This document shows positions 34,601 through 42,081 of a DNA stretch of 64,000 bases, piece by piece (the stretch's first letter is position 1; each line of letters begins with the position of its first letter). The notes under the pieces were generated by a model that worked only from the letters and a program-made list of their open reading frames with translations, had not been told where the DNA came from and did no database searches. The DNA is from Mycobacterium sp. 1164985.4 (lineage in GTDB: Bacteria; Actinomycetota; Actinomycetes; Mycobacteriales; Mycobacteriaceae): positions 1 to 64,000 of the forward strand of contig NZ_LZMD01000079.1 of assembly GCF_001668575.1 (NCBI RefSeq). Reading direction: 5' to 3'. A program made the position numbers and the translations under genes.

Positions 34601-35067
34601 AACAACGGGAACTCCAGGTTCTCCGCGGCGGCCGACAGCTCCTCGGCCGACGCCGAAGGAGGCGACGAGTTCAGCACCGGAAGCCCCGCCGCGCGGGCGG
34701 CCTCGATCGCGCGGGACTTGTTGCCCGTCAACTCGAGCACTTCCGCGCTGGGCCCCACGAACGTGATGCCGGCCTCCGCGCACGCCGCCGCCAACGCCGG
34801 ATTCTCCGACAGGAAGCCATATCCCGGATACACCGCGTCGGCGCCGGCATGCCGGGCCACCCGGATGATCTCGTCGACCGACAGGTACGCCCGGACGGGA
34901 TGACCGGTCTCGCCGATCTGGTAGGACTCGTCGGCCTTCAGCCGGTGCACGCTGTTGCGGTCCTCGTAGGGGTACACCGCGACGGTGTCGATCCCCATCT
35001 CGTACGCGGCGCGGAAAGCGCGGATCGCGATCTCGCCGCGATTGGCGACCAGGACCTTAGAAATCAC
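31681..35067 (-). CDS. pca: Pyruvate carboxylase
   Basis: 1128 aa, a full single-chain enzyme making oxaloacetate from pyruvate, ATP and bicarbonate. The biotin carboxylase domain starts MISKVLVANRGEIAIRAF and contains the ATP-grasp loop GGGGRGMRRV. The carboxyltransferase domain has TFRDAHQSLLATRVRT with metal site HVHTHDTPGG. The C-terminal biotin carrier has EAMKMEA with the biotinylated Lys. It starts at GTG 35067. Overlaps rsmD by 4 nt. Confidence 0.96.
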   Translation of the reverse strand: MISKVLVANRGEIAIRAFRAAYEMGIDTVAVYPYEDRNSVHRLKADESYQIGETGHPVRAYLSVDEIIRVARHAGADAVYPGYGFLSENPALAAACAEAGITFVGPSAEVLELTGNKSRAIEAARAAGLPVLNSSPPSASAEELSAAAENLEFPLFVKAVSGGGGRGMRRVTDIDALPDAIDAAAREAESAFGDPTLYLEQAVINPRHIEVQILADTHGNMMHLFERDCSVQRRHQKVIELAPAPNLSDELRQRICADAVAFAKEIDYTFAGTVEFLLDERGHYVFIECNPRIQVEHTVTEEITDVDLVSSQLRIADGETLESLGLSQDALPAPRGFAMQCRITTEDPANGFRPDTGRITGYRTPGGAGIRLDGGTHLGAEISAHFDSMLVKLTCRGRDFGAAVARARRALAEFRIRGVSTNIPFLQAVVNDADFRAGRISTSFIDERPYLLTARTPADRGTKILNYLADVTVNQPHGPRTASVYPHDKLPGIDLDAPAPDGSKQRLTELGPEGFARWLRDSKPLGVTDTTFRDAHQSLLATRVRTNGLLMVAPYIARMTPQLLSLECWGGATYDVALRFLKEDPWERLAALRETVPNICLQMLLRGRNTVGYTPYPEIVTHAFIAEATATGIDIFRIFDALNNVESMRPAIDAVRETGTAVAEVAMSYTGDLSDPGENLYTLDYYLKLAEQIVDAGAHVLAIKDMAGLLRPQAAHALIGALRSRFDLPVHVHTHDTPGGQLATYLAAWQAGASAVDGAAAPLAGTTSQPALSSIVAATAHTEYDTGLSLQAVCDLEPYWEALRKVYAPFESGLPAPTGRVYHHEIPGGQLSNLRQQAIALGFGDRFEEIEANYAAADRVLGRLVKVTPSSKVVGDLALALVGAGISADEFASDPARFDIPDSVIGFLRGELGDPPGGWPEPLRTKALAGRAPAKSQEELGEEDEALLAQAGPKRQAALNRLLFPGPTKELEAHREQYGDTSSLSANQFFYGLRSGEEHRVKLERGVELLIGLEAISDPDERGMRTVMCILNGQLRPVLVRDRNVASDIPTAEKADKGNPDHIAAPFAGVVSVGVAVDDEVAAGQTVATIEAMKMEAAITAPKAGKVSRVAVSETAQVEGGDLLVVVS

Positions 35068-35072
35068 GGGCT

Positions 35073-35078
35073 ACCTTA
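35073..35078 (-). promoter_or_regulatory. -10 element TAAGGT, near-leaderless pca start
   Basis: TAAGGT ends 5 nt before the pca GTG and there is no Shine-Dalgarno. The gap is short for a -10, so this is tentative. Confidence 0.3.
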
Positions 35079-35092
35079 ACTCTGGGGCCGGA

Positions 35093-35725
35093 TCAGACCA
35101 GCGTGGACCAGTAGCTCCAGAAGCGCACGAGGATCAGCAGGATCAGGCCGGTGAACCACAACGCGACAAGCGACCACCGCCAGGTGTGCACCACCCGCGC
35201 GACGACGTTGCCGTGCTGGGGCGCCAGCGCGATGACCGCGACGACCACCAGCAGCGGGATCGTCACCGCCCACACGACCATGCAGTACGGGCACAGCGCA
35301 CCGATGCGGTAGAGGCTCTGGAAGATCAGCCAGTGCACGAACGCTGCGCCCAGCAGCGTGCCGGTGGCCAGACCCGCCCAATACCAGCGCGGCAGTTCCA
35401 CCCGCGCGAGCGCCAGCACTCCGGTCACCACGACAATCGTGAACGAGACGATGCCGATCAGGGAGTTCGGGAAACCGAACGCCGACGCCTGCGGTGTGAC
35501 CATCACCGAACCGCAGGACAGCACGGGGTTCAGGCTGCACGACGGCACGTACTCCGGATCGATCAGCAGCTCGATCTTCTCGACCGTGAGCGCCATCGCG
35601 GCGGCCAGTCCCAGCACACCGGCGATGAGGATCCAGACCGCGCTCGGCCGACCCACCGGCACCCCCGTCGGCGGCTCGGCCGCGGGATCGGTCGGCGAGA
35701 CGGCGCCGGGCGCGGCGACCGTCAC
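35093..35725 (-). CDS. Vitamin K epoxide reductase-like membrane protein (VKOR)
   Basis: 210 aa with four to five membrane helices. The redox Cys pairs are Cys63/Cys71 (PSCSLNPVLSCGS) on the periplasmic loop and the active CPYC at 145-148. VKOR replaces DsbB in mycobacteria and reoxidises a DsbA-like partner using quinone. The GTG 35725 overlaps the stop of the DsbA-like gene (GTGA), so the pair is translationally coupled. Confidence 0.92.
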   Translation of the reverse strand: MTVAAPGAVSPTDPAAEPPTGVPVGRPSAVWILIAGVLGLAAAMALTVEKIELLIDPEYVPSCSLNPVLSCGSVMVTPQASAFGFPNSLIGIVSFTIVVVTGVLALARVELPRWYWAGLATGTLLGAAFVHWLIFQSLYRIGALCPYCMVVWAVTIPLLVVVAVIALAPQHGNVVARVVHTWRWSLVALWFTGLILLILVRFWSYWSTLV

Positions 35726-36498
35726 GGCCTCGGCGGCGTGGTCGGGTCGGCGTTGGGCGGCGGCGCCCCGGCATCCAGCCCGGGCACATCGCCGACGATC
35801 TTCTTGATCTCAGCGATCAGCGCGTCCGGTGTCGACGGCGAGTAGTCGTTGCCGTTGATCCGGATCGTCGGCGTCGAGTTCACGCCGCTCGCCTTCGCCA
35901 GCCCCTTGACCATGTCGTTGAACCGGCCGCCGTTGATGCAGTTCGGGACATCACCCGTGACCCCCGCCTGGCGGGCGACCTCGATGAGCCGGGCGTTGTC
36001 GGGGAACGGGCCGACGCCCTCTTCGGGCTGCTGGGCGAACAGCGCGGCGTGGAAGCGCCGGAAGGCGTCAGTGTCGGCCTCGGCCACGCAGTAGCCGGCG
36101 TTCGCCGCGCGGGTCGAATACCCCTGTCCCGCGCGGTCCAGGATCGAGACCATGTTGTAGTCGGCGGCCACCGCACCGGTGTCGATCAGCTTGTTGACCG
36201 TGGGGCCGAACTGCTTCTCGAAGTTGCCGCACGCGGGGCACAGGAAGTCCTCGTACAGCGACAGCACCGCCTTGGGCTCGGATGTGCCCTCTTTGGTGAT
36301 CAGGTTGCTCGACGCCACACGAACCGCCCGGGTCTCGCCCTCGCCGGGTTTGTCCTCTTTGGTCATCACGATGTAGAGCACCAGCGCGACGGCGAAGATG
36401 ACGACGACGGACGTCAGCCCGATCTGCACCGCCCGGTTGCGTCTGCGGTCGGCCGCCTTCAGGTCATAGCGCGGGGTCTTCTTGGGTTTCGAGGCCAC
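35722..36498 (-). CDS. DsbA-like thioredoxin-fold oxidase
   Basis: 258 aa from GTG 36498. A basic N-terminus and one membrane helix (about residues 25-45) anchor a thioredoxin-fold domain with the active site CPAC (Cys87/Cys90 in DFLCPACGNFE), the cis-Pro loop NSTPTIRINGN, and a second Cys pair (GYC, PNC). It forms disulfides in exported proteins and is recycled by the adjacent VKOR, as for M. tuberculosis Rv2969c/Rv2968c. Confidence 0.92.
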   Translation of the reverse strand: MASKPKKTPRYDLKAADRRRNRAVQIGLTSVVVIFAVALVLYIVMTKEDKPGEGETRAVRVASSNLITKEGTSEPKAVLSLYEDFLCPACGNFEKQFGPTVNKLIDTGAVAADYNMVSILDRAGQGYSTRAANAGYCVAEADTDAFRRFHAALFAQQPEEGVGPFPDNARLIEVARQAGVTGDVPNCINGGRFNDMVKGLAKASGVNSTPTIRINGNDYSPSTPDALIAEIKKIVGDVPGLDAGAPPPNADPTTPPRP

Positions 36499-36533
36499 GC
36501 CGGTAAGAGTACCGGCGCGATTTCTCCGCCCCG

Positions 36534-37631
36534 TCAGCCGCGGGCGAGATGCGCCCGCAATGCGGAAATCACCTCCGCCATGGCGGTGGCGCTGTCGCCG
36601 CCGAACGGGAAGAAGTTCGCGAAGCCGTGGATCAACGAGCCGAACTCCCGGTGGTCAACACGCACCCCGGCCGCCCGCAGGGCGTCGGCGTATTGCCTGC
36701 CTTCGTCGCGCAGTGGGTCGAAACCGGCGGTCACGATCAGCGTCGGCGCCAAGCCCGACAGGTCGTCGGCGAGCAGCGGCGACACCCGCGGGTCGCCAGG
36801 ATCGATCCCGCCGCTGAGGTACTTGGCGCGACACCAGCGCAGGTCGTTCCGGGAGAGGAAGAACCCCTCGTCGAACAATGTCTGCGACCGGGTTTCGTCG
36901 CGGTAGTTGACCACCGGATACAGCAGGAACTGCAGCGCGGGCTGCGGTCCCTCGGCGCGGGCGCGGTGCGCGACCAGCGTGGCCTGGTTGCCGCCCGCAC
37001 TATCGCCGCCGACGGCGACGCGGTCGGGGTCTGCGCCCAGTTCGGCGGCGTGCTCGCATGCCCATCCGAACGCGGCGAATGCATCCTCGTTGCCCGCCGG
37101 CGCCGGGTGTTCGGGCGCCAACCGATAATCGACCGACAGCACGTGCATGCGGCCCTGGCGGCAGATCAGCCGACACAAATCGTCGTGCGTGTCGAGGTCG
37201 CCGACGACTTGTCCGCCGCCGTGATAGAAGACCAGCAGCGGTTCTCCGTCGCCCTCGGAGGGGCGGTAGTGACGCGCGGGGATTCGGCCGTCGGGACCCG
37301 GGATCGTCAGGCTCGTCACCGACGCGACCGGGATGTTCTGTTTGAAGGCCGCCGCCAGCATCCCCAGCAGCGCCCGCGCCTCGGCGTCGTCGGGACTCAG
37401 CATCAGCCCGCCGATGCCGACCGTCTTCTGGCCGGCGAGCATCAGCTGCATGGTCGTGTCGAGGGTGTTGCCGTCGATGACAACGGAACGACGGCCCAGC
37501 AGCAGCCGCTTCACCGCGTCCGGTATCCGCGGAAACGCCCGCGATGTCACGCCGCCGGCCTTGACCATCGAAACCTTCGCGCGCTTCGGCGGTACGACGG
37601 GTTCCGCCTCGCCTGGCAGACTCGAAGTCAT
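36534..37631 (-). CDS. lipN: Alpha/beta-hydrolase, hormone-sensitive lipase family (LipN-like)
   Basis: 365 aa from ATG 37631, with GGGAG upstream. HSL-family motifs are HGGG at 137-140 (oxyanion hole), GGDSAGG with catalytic Ser211, then FDPLRDEG (Asp) and IHGFANFF (His). Expected to be an esterase acting on short acyl chains. The N-terminus MTSSLPG resembles M. tuberculosis LipN. Its start codon overlaps the start of the divergent aldo/keto reductase gene by two bases, so each promoter must lie inside the other gene. Confidence 0.9.
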   Translation of the reverse strand: MTSSLPGEAEPVVPPKRAKVSMVKAGGVTSRAFPRIPDAVKRLLLGRRSVVIDGNTLDTTMQLMLAGQKTVGIGGLMLSPDDAEARALLGMLAAAFKQNIPVASVTSLTIPGPDGRIPARHYRPSEGDGEPLLVFYHGGGQVVGDLDTHDDLCRLICRQGRMHVLSVDYRLAPEHPAPAGNEDAFAAFGWACEHAAELGADPDRVAVGGDSAGGNQATLVAHRARAEGPQPALQFLLYPVVNYRDETRSQTLFDEGFFLSRNDLRWCRAKYLSGGIDPGDPRVSPLLADDLSGLAPTLIVTAGFDPLRDEGRQYADALRAAGVRVDHREFGSLIHGFANFFPFGGDSATAMAEVISALRAHLARG

Positions 37632-38460
37632 GGCATCTCCCTCGATCACGTTGAACGACGGTAATTCGATACCTCAGGTTGGGCTCGGTGTTTGGCAGAC
37701 CCCGCCCGAGGACACCGAACGCGCGGTCGCGACCGCCTTCGAGGCCGGCTACCGGCACATCGACACCGCCGCCGCGTACCAGAACGAGCGCGAGGTGGGT
37801 CAGGCGCTCGAGAAGTCGGGCGTACCGCGCGACGACGTGTTCATCACCACCAAGCTGTGGAACGCCGACCATGGGTACGACAGCACGCTCACCGCCTTCG
37901 ACAAGAGCATGAAGCGGCTCGGGCTCGATTACCTGGACCTCTACCTCATCCACTGGCCGATGCCGGCCAAGGGCGCGTTCGTCGAGACGTTCAAGGCGTT
38001 CGCGCACCTGCGCGAGCAGGGTCGCATCCGGTCGATCGGGGTGAGCAACTTCGAGCCCGAACACCTGCGCGAACTCGTCGACGCGACGGGAATCGTGCCC
38101 ACGGTCAACCAGATCGAACTGCATCCGCTGCTGCAGCAGGAGGAGCTGCGCGAGGTGCACGCCCAGATGGGCATCGCCACCGAGGCGTGGAGCCCGCTGG
38201 GCCAGGGGTCACTGCTGAAGAACGACACCGTCGTCTCGGTCGCCGACAAACACGGCAAGACGCCGGCCCAGGTGTTGATTAGGTGGCATATGCAGCTCGG
38301 CAATATAGTCATCCCGAAGTCGGTGACCCCCGAGAGAATCGTGAGCAATTTCGACGTGTTCGATTTCGAACTGAGCGAACAGGACATGGCGTCCGTGTCC
38401 GAGCTCGGCGACGGCACTCGGTTGGGCCCCGATCCACGGACCTTCGAATTCACGGGATAG
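37630..38460 (+). CDS. Aldo/keto reductase, first of a tandem pair
   Basis: 276 aa from ATG 37630 (MASPSITLNDGNSIPQVGLG); the frame is open 99 codons further upstream but only antisense to lipN. The AKR tetrad is visible: DTAAAYQNE (Asp, Tyr), TTKLW (Lys) and LIHWP (His). The NADPH site includes IPKSVTPERIVSNFDVF. A stretch from 38278 to 38380 has rare codons (AGG, ATA, AGA) unlike the rest of the gene. Followed after 5 bp by a paralogue. Confidence 0.9.
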   Translation: MASPSITLNDGNSIPQVGLGVWQTPPEDTERAVATAFEAGYRHIDTAAAYQNEREVGQALEKSGVPRDDVFITTKLWNADHGYDSTLTAFDKSMKRLGLDYLDLYLIHWPMPAKGAFVETFKAFAHLREQGRIRSIGVSNFEPEHLRELVDATGIVPTVNQIELHPLLQQEELREVHAQMGIATEAWSPLGQGSLLKNDTVVSVADKHGKTPAQVLIRWHMQLGNIVIPKSVTPERIVSNFDVFDFELSEQDMASVSELGDGTRLGPDPRTFEFTG

Positions 38461-38465
38461 GTGAA

Positions 38466-39305
38466 ATGACCGAATCGGGTGCGGTTCCGACAGTCACGCT
38501 CAACGACGATCACACGATGCCGGTGTTCGGTCTCGGCGTCGGCGAGCTGTCGGAGTCCGAGACCGAGGAGGCGGTGCTGGCGGCGCTGTCGGCCGGGTAC
38601 CGGCTGATCGACACCGCCGCGGCCTACGGCAACGAGGAAGCCGTCGGTCGAGCCATCAAGTCGTCCGGGGTCCCACGCGACGAGATCTTCGTCACCACCA
38701 AGCTGGCCACCTCCGACCTCGGTTTCCAGTCGTCACAGGACGCGCTCAAGGCCAGCCTGGGAAGGCTCGGCCTGGACTACGTCGACCTGTACCTGATCCA
38801 CTGGCCCGCCGGCGAACAGGGCAAGTACGTCGACAGCTGGGGCGGGTTGATGAAGCGCAAGGAGGTCGGCGACACCAAGTCGATCGGCGTCGCCAACTTC
38901 CACGCCGAGCACCTCTCCGACGTCATCGACCTGTCGTTCTTCACCCCGGCGGTCAACCAGCTCGAGCTGCATCCCCTGCTCAACCAGGCCGAGCTGCGCG
39001 AGGTCAACGCCGGCTACGGCATCGTCACCCAGGCCTACGGACCATTGGGCGTCGGGCACCTGCTCGAGAACGAGGCGGTCACGTCGGTGGCGCAGGCACA
39101 CGGCAAGACTCCCGCGCAGGTGTTGATCCGGTGGAGCCTGCAGCTCGGCAACGCGGTCATCGCCCGGTCGTCGAAGCCGGAGCGGATCGCCTCGAATCTC
39201 GAGGTGTTCGACTTCGAGCTCACCGACGACGAGATGGGCTCGCTCAACGGGCTCGATGAGGGCAAGCGGTTCCGCCCGGACCCGGAAACCTACACCGGCA
39301 CCTGA
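38466..39305 (+). CDS. Aldo/keto reductase, second of a tandem pair (Rv2971-like)
   Basis: 279 aa from ATG 38466 behind AGGTG. The tetrad is present: DTAAAYGNE, TTKLA, LIHWP. The C-terminal cofactor loop is IARSSKPERIASNLEVFDFEL. It resembles the mycobacterial AKR of known structure near the same locus in M. smegmatis (a carbonyl/methylglyoxal reductase type) more than its neighbour does. Probably cotranscribed with the first copy. Confidence 0.9.
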   Translation: MTESGAVPTVTLNDDHTMPVFGLGVGELSESETEEAVLAALSAGYRLIDTAAAYGNEEAVGRAIKSSGVPRDEIFVTTKLATSDLGFQSSQDALKASLGRLGLDYVDLYLIHWPAGEQGKYVDSWGGLMKRKEVGDTKSIGVANFHAEHLSDVIDLSFFTPAVNQLELHPLLNQAELREVNAGYGIVTQAYGPLGVGHLLENEAVTSVAQAHGKTPAQVLIRWSLQLGNAVIARSSKPERIASNLEVFDFELTDDEMGSLNGLDEGKRFRPDPETYTGT

Positions 39306-39383
39306 ATGACCTACGCCATCGTGGCCGACTGAGGTAGTCGACTACGCTGTCGCGCGCCGGGGTCCCGCCGAAACGATCAAGCG

Positions 39384-40445
39384 GTGGAGGTCTTCTGCAC
39401 CGGCGCGACCGGATTCGTCGGCGCTCACACTGTCACGGCGCTGCTCGACGCCGGCCATGAATTGCGGTTGCTGGTGCGCGACGAACGTGCGGCGCGACGC
39501 TGGTTTGAGTCCCGCGGCGGACGCATCGCTCGGTACGTCACCGCCGACATCCGCGACCCGGTCGCCGTCGAACGTGCAATGGTGGGTTGTGATGCCGTCT
39601 TTCACGCCGCGGCGACGGTTTCGCTGGATCCGCGCCGGGCGCGCGAGACTTATGACAACAACGTCGGTGCGACCAAGACGGTCCTCGATACGGCACGAGC
39701 ACTCGACATCGGCAATGTGCTCCACGTTTCGAGCGTCACCGCGTTGTTCCACCCCGGCGCCGCCTTCATCGACGAATCGACGCCCCTAGCCAACGCCGTG
39801 ATGGCCTACTCGCGCTCAAAACGCGATAGCGACGAGTATGTCCGGGGCCTGCAAAACGACGGGATGCCGGTACAGATCGTCTATCCGACGGGAGTCATCG
39901 GTCCCGACGATCCAAAGCTCAGCGCACTGAACTACGCGTTGAAAAACTTCGTGTGTCAGGTACTGCCACGAACCACATCGGGTCTCCAGTGCGTCGATGT
40001 GCGTGACCTCGCCCGGGCTCACCTGTGGATGCTGCACCATCCCGTCGAGTCCGGTTCCACGGACGCACGCTACATCGTCGGTGGCCACTACTATCCATGG
40101 GACGAACTGCGTCGACTTCTGGAATTCGTCTTAGGACGAAAGCTTTTCAGCCCTCGCGTCGCCCCCGGCGTCATGCGCGCGATGGGCGCAGCGGTGGATC
40201 TGCTACGCGTCGCCGCGCCGATCGAGTCGCAGATCTCGGCTGAATCCATGGCGATCAACACGCTGTGGCCTCCGGCGGACTCAACCCGATTCACGGCGAA
40301 ATCCGGACTGGTGTTCCGGTCGGGTGAAGAAAGCTTCGGCGACACGATCCGCTGGATGGTTGAAACGGGGCACATACCGGCGAGAAGAGCGGGCAGCTTG
40401 GCTGTGCGCCGAGGATCAGCAGAAACCCGAGGAGTGATGAAATGA
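39384..40445 (+). CDS. NAD-dependent epimerase/dehydratase (extended SDR)
   Basis: 353 aa from GTG 39384. A Rossmann N-terminus has GATGFVG, HAAATVSLDP, the catalytic Ser (HVSSVT) and YSRSK with catalytic Tyr and Lys. The rest resembles hydroxysteroid/dihydroflavonol-type reductases. It overlaps the downstream LLM gene as ATGA, so the two form a unit. I know no counterpart here in M. tuberculosis, where the AKR gene is followed directly by the HNH-protein gene. Substrate unknown. Confidence 0.84.
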   Translation: MEVFCTGATGFVGAHTVTALLDAGHELRLLVRDERAARRWFESRGGRIARYVTADIRDPVAVERAMVGCDAVFHAAATVSLDPRRARETYDNNVGATKTVLDTARALDIGNVLHVSSVTALFHPGAAFIDESTPLANAVMAYSRSKRDSDEYVRGLQNDGMPVQIVYPTGVIGPDDPKLSALNYALKNFVCQVLPRTTSGLQCVDVRDLARAHLWMLHHPVESGSTDARYIVGGHYYPWDELRRLLEFVLGRKLFSPRVAPGVMRAMGAAVDLLRVAAPIESQISAESMAINTLWPPADSTRFTAKSGLVFRSGEESFGDTIRWMVETGHIPARRAGSLAVRRGSAETRGVMK

Positions 40446-41362
40446 GATTCGCTCTGACCATGCCGAACACCGCACGGGTGAAGGCGTTGTCCCAACCGTT
40501 CGAAGTTGGCGTGACCGGCGAAGACCAGGCGATGGTGGCTAGACGCGCCGAGGAGCTCGGCTACGACATGATCCCGATTCCCGAACACTTCGTCGTACCT
40601 ACCTCGCACGTCGAATTGTCTGGACCGCACTACCTGCACTCCACCGTCGCGCAGGCATTCATCGCAGGCGCCACAAACCGGATCCGAGTGCTCTCCTCCG
40701 TGACGCTGTTGCCACTACAACATCCCGTCGTCCTGGCGAAAGCACTGTCCACGGCCGACTGGATGAGCAATGGCCGCATCACAGTCACATTCGGTGTCGG
40801 TTGGGATGCCGAGGAATTCGAGGTCATCGGTGTGCCGTTCCACAGAAGAGGGCGAATCGCTGATGAATACCTCCGCGCAATAATCGAGCTCTGGACAAGC
40901 GATGAACCCGCCTTCGATGGCGCGTACGTCAGCTTTCGTGATGTGGTCTTCGAGCCCAAGCCAGTTCAGAAGCCCCACCCTCCGATCTGGTTCGGCGGCG
41001 ACGCGGACGCCATGCTCAAACGCGTGGCGCGGTATGGATCTGGGTGGTTCCCGTGGCTCACCAAGCCAGAAGACATTCCGGCGAAAATCGACTTCATCAA
41101 ATCCCAGCCGACATACGATGGTCGGCCACTCGAGGTGCTATACGGGATCGGCACCTCGCGAATCGGCGAAGGACATCAGGTCGTCGACGACCCGACCCAA
41201 CTGCCCGGAATGAGCGCGGACGCGATCATCGACGAACTCTGCTGGTACGCCGAACTCGGCGTGACCATTTCCGGGGTCCCCATACCTCCGGTGCCCAGCG
41301 TCGACGCTTACCTCGATTACGCACAGTGGGTGATGGAAGAGATCAAACCGAAGGTTCCTTGA
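40442..41362 (+). CDS. F420-dependent LLM-class oxidoreductase
   Basis: 306 aa. The luciferase-like TIM barrel is shown by MIPIPEHFVVPTSHVE, NRIRVLSSVTLLPLQHP, GRITVTFGVGWDAEEFE and PPIWFGGDADAMLKRVARYG. This subgroup typically uses deazaflavin F420. Coupled to the SDR gene by ATGA. The pair may act in sequence on a lipid, terpenoid or steroid-like substrate. The F420 gene fbiD is 12 kb away but is a general housekeeping gene. Confidence 0.85.
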   Translation: MRFALTMPNTARVKALSQPFEVGVTGEDQAMVARRAEELGYDMIPIPEHFVVPTSHVELSGPHYLHSTVAQAFIAGATNRIRVLSSVTLLPLQHPVVLAKALSTADWMSNGRITVTFGVGWDAEEFEVIGVPFHRRGRIADEYLRAIIELWTSDEPAFDGAYVSFRDVVFEPKPVQKPHPPIWFGGDADAMLKRVARYGSGWFPWLTKPEDIPAKIDFIKSQPTYDGRPLEVLYGIGTSRIGEGHQVVDDPTQLPGMSADAIIDELCWYAELGVTISGVPIPPVPSVDAYLDYAQWVMEEIKPKVP

Positions 41363-41373
41363 ATGCCAGGCGG

Positions 41374-42081
41374 TCAGCCCGTCGGGCAGGTGGCCGCGGC
41401 GTTGTGCAGCACGCCGGCCGACGGCGCATCGATCGGCAGCCCGTATCCGCGCAGCACCGCGATGAACTGGATCGCGTACTGGCAGTGGAACGCCGCGTTG
41501 GGCGGCATCCAGTTCGCGGGCTCGTGATCTCCCTTGTCCTGGTTAGCGTTTCCCGCGACCGCAATCAGATTGGCGGGGTCGTTGGCGAACCGGACCCGCA
41601 GGTCCTCGGGCCAGCCGCGCGCGCCCAGGTCCCACGCGAGCGCCAGCGGGACGATGTGGTCGATCTGCACCGCCGCCCCGGTTTTCTCGCCACGGGTGAA
41701 GGCGATGACGGCGTTGGTGTACGGGTCGTGCAGGACTCCCGTCGCGACGGCGTTGGGACAGCGCTTGATCGACACGAACGTCTTGTCGTCGAGGTCGCGG
41801 TTGAGGATGTCGTTGCGGGTGTCGCAGCCGTTACGCCCTCCCGGTGCCGAATTGTCGTCGGTCCAGCTGTCGCCGAAAGCCGCTCTGCGGTAGTCGTATC
41901 CGCGGATCCGCAACGGAATGACGGGCACCCCGGCGAGGACGTCGACGCCCGGCGCGACGGTCGGAATGTCGGCCCGCGCGATGAAGTGTGCGCGCTCCCC
42001 CGCCGAGTTGACCGCCTGTGCGGCGACGATCACCGCGAGCGCGACGATCGCGGTCAGCCACCACAGATGCTTGCGGTTCAT
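41374..42081 (-). CDS. Secreted HNH nuclease-like protein (DUF1524; Rv2972c-like)
   Basis: 235 aa from ATG 42081, overlapping the recG stop as ATGA. An N-terminal signal/anchor helix (about residues 7-27) indicates export. The domain has an HNH-type core, QIDHIVPLALAWDLGARGW and FANDPANLIAVAGNANQDKG, the pattern of DUF1524, the GmrSD C-terminal domain. An exported nuclease might salvage external DNA; this is inference. Confidence 0.83.
   Translation of the reverse strand: MNRKHLWWLTAIVALAVIVAAQAVNSAGERAHFIARADIPTVAPGVDVLAGVPVIPLRIRGYDYRRAAFGDSWTDDNSAPGGRNGCDTRNDILNRDLDDKTFVSIKRCPNAVATGVLHDPYTNAVIAFTRGEKTGAAVQIDHIVPLALAWDLGARGWPEDLRVRFANDPANLIAVAGNANQDKGDHEPANWMPPNAAFHCQYAIQFIAVLRGYGLPIDAPSAGVLHNAAATCPTG

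Noticed and set aside
37333..37629. 99-codon upstream extension of the first aldo/keto reductase
   Set aside because: It runs antisense to lipN and its sequence is low quality (Ser/Pro-rich). The AKR fold begins at the ATG 37630 (SITLNDGNSIPQVGLG).
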